NCBI GenBank assembly: GCA_031289385.1
Contig: JAITPP010000100.1
Span: 1-6,016, forward strand
DNA length: 6,016 nt
Direction of reading: 5' to 3'
Origin: Prevotellaceae bacterium
GTDB lineage: Bacteria > Bacteroidota > Bacteroidia > Bacteroidales > UBA932
Shown: positions 1 to 5,679 of the stretch, piece by piece
Layout: every line of letters begins with the position of its first letter
How positions within the stretch are numbered: the first letter of the stretch is position 1
Made by a program: the position numbers and the translations under genes
The notes under the pieces: model-generated
What the model was told of the DNA's origin: nothing
Seen by the model: only the letters and a program-made list of their open reading frames with translations
The model's database searches: none

Positions 1-99
1 GAAATAGACGAAAATTATTGCAAAATTATAAACGAACGTTTTACTGAATTTTTATTGAAAAATCAGGATTTTCAAGGAGAAAAACCTTGCGTGAAATAA
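1..99 (+). CDS. C-terminal end of a probable DNA methyltransferase (partial)
   Basis: Frame 1 is open from the window edge to a TAA at 97-99 and encodes the last 32 residues of a protein. The first residues, EIDENYCKIINER, resemble the segment that ends many N6-adenine/N4-cytosine DNA methyltransferases of the N6_N4_Mtase family (pattern G-I-E-x-x-x-x-Y-x-x-I-x-x-R). In that family the acidic residue is motif II and contacts the AdoMet ribose, about 20 residues after the FxGxGT motif I. Motif I and the catalytic DPPY/NPPY motif would lie left of the window. Only this tail is visible, so the assignment rests on one short motif. The other two forward frames close within about 45 bases, which supports this frame. 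Such enzymes often belong to restriction-modification systems, but no nuclease partner is visible here. Confidence 0.6.
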   Translation, partial: EIDENYCKIINERFTEFLLKNQDFQGEKPCVK

Positions 100-100
100 A

Positions 101-140
101 AATTTTAAGAAAACGCCTCTTTTTTCATAAAATTATTTTT
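101..140 (+). terminator. Candidate intrinsic terminator after the methyltransferase gene
   Basis: One base after the TAA stop, 101-113 (AATTTTAAGAAAA) pairs with 122-134 (TTTTCATAAAATT) in 12 of 13 positions, with one A-A mismatch (108/127). The loop is about 8 nt (CGCCTCTT). A run of five T follows at 136-140. The position and U-tract fit rho-independent termination. The stem has only one G-C pair, so it is weak, and strength is the main doubt. Confidence 0.5.
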
Positions 141-169
141 ACACTGAACATTATTTCGTTCCGAAAATG

Positions 170-244
170 TGATTTGTATTTCAACAAATATTGTCTGAAC
201 TGTGATTTTAGAATGATTATTTTGATTTTTATGATTTGTATTTC
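170..244. repeat. Short-period TGATT repeat
   Basis: TGATT occurs at 203, 214, 223 and 232, with spacings of 11, 9 and 9 bases, following the lead-in TTGTCTGAAC at 191-200. A further copy at 170 belongs to a 13-bp exact direct repeat, TGATTTGTATTTC, at 170-182 and 232-244. From memory, arrays of this style (TCTGAA..TGATTT..TGATTTT) recur in intergenic DNA of Bacteroidota genomes. Whether this one is dispersed in its own genome cannot be seen from one copy. Confidence 0.5.
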
Positions 245-253
245 TTTCATAAG

Positions 254-559
254 TACATGACAAAAAATTATATTTTATTATACAATAATTTCATTATCAA
301 TAATATATAATGTTTTTTAGAATTGCAAAATCTTTGATTTTCCGTGTTTTTATAGATAATTTGAAAAAGAATGAAAGGCAATTCTACACAAAATTTACTT
401 GATGAACAGCCAACTTTGTTATTTTTCGGTTTCAAAAATCAAAAAATGACGAAAAAAAAACGAAAAGTTTCTTTCTTTACTGATTGAGTTTTATCGCCAA
501 TAACTTATTAAATATTGATTATCAATTAAATATAAATATTTTTAAATTTTTGTCATGTA
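254..559. repeat. Segment bounded by a 13-bp perfect inverted repeat
   Basis: TACATGACAAAAA at 254-266 is the exact reverse complement of TTTTTGTCATGTA at 547-559, so the two arms enclose about 306 bp with no convincing ORF. This size and structure would suit a MITE-like element or a small IS relic. No target-site duplication is evident outside the arms, and no transposase fragment is recognisable inside. Part of the match is an A/T run, so chance remains possible. Confidence 0.3.
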
Positions 560-635
560 GTAAATTAGCAAATATAATAAAGTTACATCTTAAAAAAATA
601 ATTTGCATTTATCAATTATTATTGCTAACATTGTG

Positions 636-643
636 TACTTTTG
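636..643 (+). promoter_or_regulatory. Candidate -7 element for the AddB-like gene
   Basis: TACTTTTG at 636-643 is an exact match to the Bacteroidota -7 consensus TAnnTTTG. Transcription would start near 650, about 10 nt before the ATG at 660. No TTG is found at the usual spacing for the -33 element: the nearest ones, at 603-605 and 622-624, are too far and too close. The call rests on the -7 box alone. Confidence 0.35.
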
Positions 644-659
644 AGTAAAATAATGTGCA

Positions 660-3470
660 ATGAAAAAATTTTTAGAATTAGCGGCAAATGATTTGTATCG
701 CAAGTTTGGCAACAATCTTGCGGAGGTTACTGTTGTGTTTCCGAATAAACGGGCAAAAAATTTTTTTAATAATTATTTGTACAATTCGGCAGGAAAAACT
801 TTGTGGTCGCCCAATTATTTAACCATAAGCGAACTCATTCAAAACTCGGCTACGCTTAATATTGCCGACACTTTGCAACTTGTGAGCGAGTTGTACGAAG
901 TGTATGTAAACAATACAAAAACCAATGAAAATTTCAATGATTTTTATTTTTGGGGCGAAATGCTTTTGCACGATTTTGACGATATTGACAAGCAAATGGT
1001 TGATGCAAAACAGCTGTTTCAGAACTTGCAAAATCTAAAAAAAATACAAAATACGTTTGAGTTTTTAGACGAAAGTCAGCAGAAAGCGCTGGAACAATTT
1101 TTTACTAATTTTTCGTTGGAAAAACAAAGCGAATTGAAACAAAAATTTATAGAAATTTGGGATGTTTTAGGCAATATTTATCAGCAGTTTCGCGATAAAC
1201 TGCAACTGCAAAATTTAGCGTATGAAGGAATGTTGTACCGTTCGGTAATCGAAAATAACAACATAAATCTAATCGAAAAACTTAACTGCGAAAAATATGC
1301 TTTCGTTGGATTTAATGTTTTAAATGTTTGCGAAAAAGAATTGTTTTATTTGCTGAAAAAACACGAAAAAGCCTTATTTTATTGGGATTACGACGAATAT
1401 TATTTGCAAAATAAAAATAATGAAGCAGGATTTTTTATGCAAGATAATTTGCGCGAATTTCCATCCGAATTATCGCCTGAAAATTTCAAATCGTTTTCTG
1501 AAAATAAAAAAACAATACAATTAATTTCGTCGCCGACAGAAAATGCTCAGGCGCGATATTTGCACGAATGGACAAAAGATTTACAAAACATTGATGATTC
1601 AGCCGTTGTGTTGTGCAACGAATCGTTGCTTTTGCCGCTTTTGTACTCGTTGCCCGACAATGTTTCGGATGTAAATATTACAATGGGATTTCCGCTGTCG
1701 CAAACGCCGATTTTCAACACCATAAACGTACTGATTGATTTGCAAACAAAAGGTTTTGACAAAAATAAAAAATTATGGAACAAAAATTATGTGCTGGAAG
1801 TCTTGCAAAATCAATACATACAAACGCTTTCGCCCGAAATAAACAATATCAAAAACGAGTTGCAAAAAAACAATAATTATAAGTTTTCAATTGAAAATTT
1901 TTGTGGCAACGATGATATAAAATTTATTTTCAAACCTGCTGAAAACACTAACGATTTCATAAATTATCTTATCGAAATACTGAAAAAAATTTCGCAAAAA
2001 AATACAACAAACAATCAATTATACAACGAAGCGATTTTTCGTACATACACGTCGCTAAACCGATTTGGCGATTTGCTGAACAATAAAAAATTGGTGATAG
2101 AAATAAAAATTCTTTCGCTTTTATTGCGCCGTTTGCTTTCGGCAACAAGCGTTCCTTTTGCCGGCGAGCCTACGAAAGGACTGCAAATAATGGGAATTTT
2201 AGAAACAAGAAATATCGATTTCAAAAATATTTTGATTTTATCGGCAAACGAAAATTTATTGCCAAAATCCGAAAACGAAGCATCGTTTATTCCGTATAAT
2301 TTGAGGCGCGCATTCGGACTTACAACATCCGACAAACGCAATTCTATTTACGCATATTATTTTTATCGGCTTTTGCAGCGTGCCGACAACATAACAATAA
2401 GCTATTGCGCTGCCACCAAAGGATTAAACAAAGGCGAAATGAGCAGATTTTTATTGCAAATGCTGGTTGAATCCGATTTTAATATAGAATTATTTGACAT
2501 TCAATCGCAAATAAAATTACCTGAAATTTCTGAAATAAAAGTTGAAAAAACGCCTGAAATCATTACGTTTTTGAAAAATAAATATAAAAATACAGACTCG
2601 TATCTTTCGCCGCGTGCGTTGAATATGTTTATTGACTGCTCGCTGAAATTTTATTTTAATTATATTGCAAAATTAAGGCTGACAAAGGATGACGCAAATA
2701 CCGATTCTTTAATTTTTGGAAAAGTATTTCATAAAACATCCGAAATTATTTATAAAAAAATCAATAAATTTGAAAACTCGTATATCAATGAAAATGATTT
2801 AGATACATTTATCAACAACAAAAAACTTTTGAAAAATATTGTTGATGATGCAATGAAAACCGAAGCCAAAATAGATAATGAAAAAAATTACAGCATTCAG
2901 CAATTAATCATGCGCGACGTGATTGTCGATTACATAAAAAAACTGCTTGAATTTGACAAAACCAACGTCCCGTTTACATTGTTCAAAACTGAATATAATC
3001 TTATCGAAAAATTTAATTTTAATACACCCGCCGGAAACATTGATGTACATTTGGGCGGGCTGGTTGACAGGTGCGATATAAAAGAAAACGTAATGCGTAT
3101 TGTCGATTACAAAACAGGCGGAAGCAGCAAAACAATAAAATCAATAGCAGATTTGTTTGTATCGTCTAAAAACCGCAACAGTTATGCTTTTCAGGTGTTT
3201 TTGTATTCGTTAATCATCGCAAAACAGCAACCCGAATTTCGTGTTATGCCAGCAATTTTGTATATCAACAAAAAACTGACTGAAACCGAAGATATTCAAA
3301 TAACTTTTGACAAAGAAAAAATAAGCGATATACGACAAATTGAAAATAATTTTTTTAATCAACTAAGTAAAACAATTTCAGATATTTTTGATGAGAAAAT
3401 TCCTTTTGCACAAACAGAAAATAAAGACGTTTGCGAATATTGCGATTTTAAACAAATTTGTAAAAGATAA
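660..3470 (+). CDS. AddB-like PD-(D/E)XK nuclease / inactivated helicase subunit
   Basis: This 936-residue protein matches the AddB-type subunit of AddAB/RecBCD-like enzymes, which process double-strand DNA ends for RecA-dependent repair in the cytoplasm. The N-terminal part is helicase-like with a degenerate nucleotide-binding region (VVFPNKRAKNFF at 25-36). A helicase-like core follows at about 507-536 (MGILETRNIDF, then LSANENLLP). The C-terminal nuclease is complete: H691, D803 in GLVDRCD, D816 and K818 in VDYKTG, and the QxxxY motif Q845/Y849. C660 plus C925-x2-C928-x5-C934 give the four-cysteine pattern that in AddB binds a 4Fe-4S cluster and staples the nuclease domain. The start is firm because an in-frame TAA lies at 651-653. 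No Shine-Dalgarno sequence is visible. The gene appears to stand alone: the AddA-type helicase usually found beside it is not in this window. I see no frameshift or missing catalytic residue. Confidence 0.88.
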   Translation: MKKFLELAANDLYRKFGNNLAEVTVVFPNKRAKNFFNNYLYNSAGKTLWSPNYLTISELIQNSATLNIADTLQLVSELYEVYVNNTKTNENFNDFYFWGEMLLHDFDDIDKQMVDAKQLFQNLQNLKKIQNTFEFLDESQQKALEQFFTNFSLEKQSELKQKFIEIWDVLGNIYQQFRDKLQLQNLAYEGMLYRSVIENNNINLIEKLNCEKYAFVGFNVLNVCEKELFYLLKKHEKALFYWDYDEYYLQNKNNEAGFFMQDNLREFPSELSPENFKSFSENKKTIQLISSPTENAQARYLHEWTKDLQNIDDSAVVLCNESLLLPLLYSLPDNVSDVNITMGFPLSQTPIFNTINVLIDLQTKGFDKNKKLWNKNYVLEVLQNQYIQTLSPEINNIKNELQKNNNYKFSIENFCGNDDIKFIFKPAENTNDFINYLIEILKKISQKNTTNNQLYNEAIFRTYTSLNRFGDLLNNKKLVIEIKILSLLLRRLLSATSVPFAGEPTKGLQIMGILETRNIDFKNILILSANENLLPKSENEASFIPYNLRRAFGLTTSDKRNSIYAYYFYRLLQRADNITISYCAATKGLNKGEMSRFLLQMLVESDFNIELFDIQSQIKLPEISEIKVEKTPEIITFLKNKYKNTDSYLSPRALNMFIDCSLKFYFNYIAKLRLTKDDANTDSLIFGKVFHKTSEIIYKKINKFENSYINENDLDTFINNKKLLKNIVDDAMKTEAKIDNEKNYSIQQLIMRDVIVDYIKKLLEFDKTNVPFTLFKTEYNLIEKFNFNTPAGNIDVHLGGLVDRCDIKENVMRIVDYKTGGSSKTIKSIADLFVSSKNRNSYAFQVFLYSLIIAKQQPEFRVMPAILYINKKLTETEDIQITFDKEKISDIRQIENNFFNQLSKTISDIFDEKIPFAQTENKDVCEYCDFKQICKR

Positions 3471-3480
3471 CTTGCAGAAG

Positions 3481-3542
3481 TAATAATCAAGAAGTTAGAG
3501 AAGTTATTAACCTTAGTTCGACTAACAAACTTCTGATAATTA
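3481..3542. terminator. Imperfect hairpin between convergent genes, possible terminator
   Basis: AGAAGTT at 3490-3496 (or its second copy at 3499-3505) pairs with AACTTCT at 3528-3534. The pairing from the first copy extends through 3481-3488 and 3535-3542 with one bulge and one mismatch. Inside is a second hairpin, TTAGT-TCG-ACTAA, at 3513-3525. It lies 10 bases after the nuclease stop and downstream of the convergent M23 operon, where a bidirectional terminator is expected. No good T-run follows on either strand, so a classical intrinsic terminator is doubtful. Confidence 0.4.
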
Positions 3543-3583
3543 ACAACCCAACAAAAAAGTTCATAAAGATTTAAAATCAAAAA

Positions 3584-3620
3584 AATCTGCGTAAATCCGT
3601 ATAAACTGCGTAATCTGCGT
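3584..3620. repeat. Degenerate AATCTGCGT tandem repeat
   Basis: Four units follow one another: AATCTGCGT (3584-3592), AATCCGT (3594-3600), AACTGCGT (3604-3611) and AATCTGCGT (3612-3620). The period is about 8-10 bases. The GC-containing units stand out against the surrounding A/T-rich spacer. They sit between the 3' ends of two convergent transcription units. From memory, similar 'atctgcgtaaatccg' strings are scattered through intergenic DNA of Bacteroidota and some other bacteria. Function is unknown. Confidence 0.55.
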
Positions 3621-3663
3621 GCTTCCTCAAATCAACAAACAACAACCATCTTACGTCTAATAA

Positions 3664-4611
3664 TCAATCCAGCGATTGCCCGATGTTTGATGATACGTCT
3701 GTCATTTTTTTGAGTTGGGTGGGATTTAATTCGGCAAAAAAACAATTTATGGGATTGATTAATTTGTTGTTTTTCCAAACTTCGTAATGTAAATGCGGAA
3801 ATATCGACAGCCCCGTATCGCCCGACAATGCTATGATTTTGCCTCGTTTTACTTTTGCTCCTTTGCTAACCAAAGTTCTTGAAAGATGTGCGTAAACCGT
3901 TTTATATCCGTTGCCGTGATTGATATAAATTGCTATACCTTTTTCTGTATCATCTACAATATTTTCAACAACGCCGTCGGCTGTTGCAATAACTTTTGTA
4001 TATGTTGGAACGGTGTAATCTATTCCTGTGTGCATTTTCGAAATACGATAAAAAGGGTGTATTTTCATCCCTACCGATACGCTGTTATATTTTAAATCTT
4101 TATTTTCTATCGGTTGTATTGCGGGTATGTTTTTAAATTTTGTTTTGTCGCTGTTAATTTTCGAGAGCGTGTTTTCTATTTTCGCTTTGTTTTTCCAAAC
4201 ACGTGTTGTGAGTTGATTTATAATAGATGATGTCATATTTACAACATCATAATTTTCCATGATACTTATCATGCTTATTTTTTCAATTTCGGATGTTCCG
4301 TTCAATTCTATGGGATTGGTTTTAAATATCGAGCGATGTATTATTGTGTCTTGTCGTTTTAAGTGTTCAAGCACCAATTTTGTTTTCAAAAGATTTGTGT
4401 TCAGCGAGTCGTATGCCGATTCAAAATATTCATATTCCGCTTTAAGTTGTTTCTCTTGTCGGGTATCAAAAAGCGACGAAAACACAAGGTAATAAATAGC
4501 AGCAAGCACGATTGATGAAACAAAATAAGTACTGCCAATACGAAATATTCGTTTTGCCTTTTTTATTTTTTTATATGTCAACGATGTTTCGTCGTATTTC
4601 CACTCGTTCAT
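3664..4611 (-). CDS. Membrane-anchored M23 (LytM-type) metallopeptidase, second gene of pair
   Basis: This 315-residue protein is predicted to cut peptidoglycan peptide cross-links, or to regulate such cutting, on the outer face of the inner membrane. It has a short basic cytoplasmic N-terminus, one membrane segment at about 27-47 and a helical, probably coiled-coil stretch at about 50-92. The QDTIIHRSIF motif typical of this Bacteroidota subfamily ends that stretch. The C-terminal M23 domain spans about 178-290. Zinc ligands are H194, D198 (HTGID) and H275, and catalytic histidines are H242 (YAHL) and H273 (HLH), so the active site is complete. The usual GxR before the HP is GMK here (R to K at 183). 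The start codon overlaps the upstream paralogue's stop by 4 bp (ATGA), and a purine-rich AAAAAGAAAAAGAA run precedes it. Translation is therefore probably coupled. The exact substrate cannot be told from sequence. Confidence 0.88.
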   Translation of the reverse strand: MNEWKYDETSLTYKKIKKAKRIFRIGSTYFVSSIVLAAIYYLVFSSLFDTRQEKQLKAEYEYFESAYDSLNTNLLKTKLVLEHLKRQDTIIHRSIFKTNPIELNGTSEIEKISMISIMENYDVVNMTSSIINQLTTRVWKNKAKIENTLSKINSDKTKFKNIPAIQPIENKDLKYNSVSVGMKIHPFYRISKMHTGIDYTVPTYTKVIATADGVVENIVDDTEKGIAIYINHGNGYKTVYAHLSRTLVSKGAKVKRGKIIALSGDTGLSIFPHLHYEVWKNNKLINPINCFFAELNPTQLKKMTDVSSNIGQSLD

Positions 4612-5558
4612 TTCTTTTTCTTTTTGTTTTTGTTATTTACAACATCATCATAACTTACCTCTGATGAATCATTTACATAAAATTTTTGAGGATATAATGA
4701 TTCTCCGTGAAATCTTACTTCGTAATGCAAATGCGGACCTTTTGATTTTCCCGTATTGCCTGATAACGCTATGTTGTCGCCGCGTTTTACTTCCATTCCT
4801 TCTCTGACAAGTATTTTTGATAAATGAGCATAACGTGTCAAATATCCAAAACCGTGATCTATCTCTACTGAATAGCCATAACCTGTTATCGAAGCAGAGT
4901 ATTGTACTTTGGAAACAATTCCATCGCCGGTAGCATATATAGGTGTTCCTATTTTTGCAGGAAAATCTAATCCATGATGTTTGCGCCAGTCTCCAAATAT
5001 AGGATCAACACGATAACCGTAACCTCCGATAGCACCTGTTATTTTCTTTAAATCAATAGGCGGTATCGAAGGCATGCACAAAATCATTTTTTCCATATTA
5101 GATGCGTAGTGCGAAATCACATCAAATGATTTTGACTGAATGTAAACTTTGCGGCGAAAATTTTCGAGACTTTCAAATGTTTTATTAAAATCGTTCAGCA
5201 AACTGCCTTTTCTTGTTTCTGTATTTTTTCGTCCCTTAGTGTACAATATTTTGTTTAGCCCGAAAATTGTGCGATAAACATTTTGATCTCTATTGTTAAT
5301 TTCTGTTACAGATTTATCGGCATTTTCAATATCTTTTAACAGAAGATCGTATTTTAATTTTATGTTTGTTGTTTGCGCTTTTAAAAGCATTGTTTTAGGA
5401 CTTTCGAAGAAATGCGAATATATTTCGGCATATATAAAAAATAAGACTATTGACACCAAAAACAATACTATTAAGCGTTGTGTTTTTCGACGCAATGGAA
5501 TTTTGATTATTTCAAAATCTAAACTTTCTGTATTTAATTTGTACTTTTGCCGTGGCAT
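4608..5558 (-). CDS. Membrane-anchored M23 (LytM-type) metallopeptidase, first gene of pair
   Basis: This 316-residue paralogue of the following gene has the same plan. A basic N-terminus with the KYKLNTESL motif comes first, then one membrane helix at about 29-47 and a helical linker at about 52-90. The subfamily motif RDQNVYRTIF lies at 90-99, and a periplasmic M23 domain spans about 175-295. GYGYRVDP (179-186) precedes the zinc ligands H194 and D198 (HHGLD). H278 completes the zinc site, and H245 (YAHL) and H276 (HLH) are the catalytic histidines, so it should be active. The first zinc ligand pair has the same numbering in both paralogues. The last residues are unusually lysine-rich (NNKNKKKKKK type), and the same bases form the purine-rich leader of the next gene. 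ATG 5558 is the only ATG after an in-frame stop at 5604-5606. It is divergent from alaS, a neighbourhood I recall for this M23 group in Bacteroidota. A role in cell-wall remodelling is inferred from the family. Confidence 0.9.
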   Translation of the reverse strand: MPRQKYKLNTESLDFEIIKIPLRRKTQRLIVLFLVSIVLFFIYAEIYSHFFESPKTMLLKAQTTNIKLKYDLLLKDIENADKSVTEINNRDQNVYRTIFGLNKILYTKGRKNTETRKGSLLNDFNKTFESLENFRRKVYIQSKSFDVISHYASNMEKMILCMPSIPPIDLKKITGAIGGYGYRVDPIFGDWRKHHGLDFPAKIGTPIYATGDGIVSKVQYSASITGYGYSVEIDHGFGYLTRYAHLSKILVREGMEVKRGDNIALSGNTGKSKGPHLHYEVRFHGESLYPQKFYVNDSSEVSYDDVVNNKNKKKKK

Positions 5559-5580
5559 TTTACAAAAAATGAATGAAAAC

Positions 5581-5620
5581 TTGGTAAAGTTCCGTAAAAA
5601 AAATTAATTTTACAAATATT
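5581..5620. promoter_or_regulatory. Candidate divergent promoters for alaS and the M23 operon
   Basis: For alaS, TTG at 5581-5583 and TAATTTTA at 5605-5612 (7 of 8 to TAnnTTTG) are 21 bases apart. For the M23 operon on the other strand, 5613-5620 reads AATATTTG (7 of 8), with a TTG complement at 5637-5639, 16 bases upstream. The two -7 boxes would abut. Each would give a leader of about 50 nt. The DNA is so A/T-rich that near matches are expected by chance. Confidence 0.3.
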
Positions 5621-5633
5621 TTAACATAATTAA

Positions 5634-5650
5634 AAACAATATTATTGTTT
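5634..5650. promoter_or_regulatory. 17-bp palindrome upstream of alaS
   Basis: AAACAATA-T-TATTGTTT is a perfect inverted repeat with 8-bp arms around a central T at 5642. It lies 29 bases before the favoured alaS ATG and overlaps the candidate -33 box of the M23 operon. It could be an operator for a dimeric regulator or a small hairpin in the alaS leader. No regulator gene is visible in the window to pair with it. Confidence 0.35.
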
Positions 5651-5679
5651 AATGTACTAATAAATAAATGATTTTAGAT

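Larger units (their letters stand above)
100..659. other. Long AT-rich intergenic region without a convincing gene
   Basis: This 560-bp gap separates the methyltransferase tail from the nuclease gene. It contains the terminator-like hairpin, a TGATT short-period repeat (170-244), a 13-bp inverted repeat pair (254-266 and 547-559) and three copies of TATCAAT (295, 520, 610). The longest plausible reading frame is a 38-codon one at 371-487 with no recognisable product. A near-repeat of 18 bp (293-310 versus 518-535, 16 identical) lies just inside the inverted-repeat boundaries. The region could be a decayed gene or a small non-autonomous element. Nothing in it proves either. Confidence 0.6.

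Noticed and set aside
170..244. TGATT array considered as a CRISPR array
   Set aside because: Units are about 5-13 bases with 9-11 base spacing; there are no repeats of CRISPR length, no spacers and no cas genes in the window.
514..526. ATTGAT-T-ATCAAT palindrome, considered as an FNR/CRP-type site
   Set aside because: FNR-type sites need a 4-base spacer (TTGAT-N4-ATCAA) and here it is one base; short A/T palindromes are common in this composition.
819..1783. Minus-strand open frames at 819-1031 and 1547-1783
   Set aside because: Both are embedded in the AddB-like coding region with no domain or start signal.
2015..2341. 108-codon open frame on the minus strand
   Set aside because: It lies wholly inside the AddB-like gene on the opposite strand, its protein has no recognisable domain, and the sense frame has clear family motifs there.
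3359..3580. 73-codon minus-strand frame spanning the end of the nuclease gene and the convergent spacer
   Set aside because: Much of it is antisense to the conserved nuclease C-terminus, including the cysteine cluster; the rest falls in the hairpin region.
3886..4492. Two open frames (3886-4095 and 4259-4492) on the plus strand
   Set aside because: Both are antisense to the second M23 gene's catalytic domain and linker and encode cysteine/phenylalanine-rich low-complexity proteins typical of shadow frames.
5293..5607. 104-codon open frame on the plus strand
   Set aside because: It is antisense to the N-terminal half of the first M23 gene, with no family resemblance; the M23 frame is well supported.
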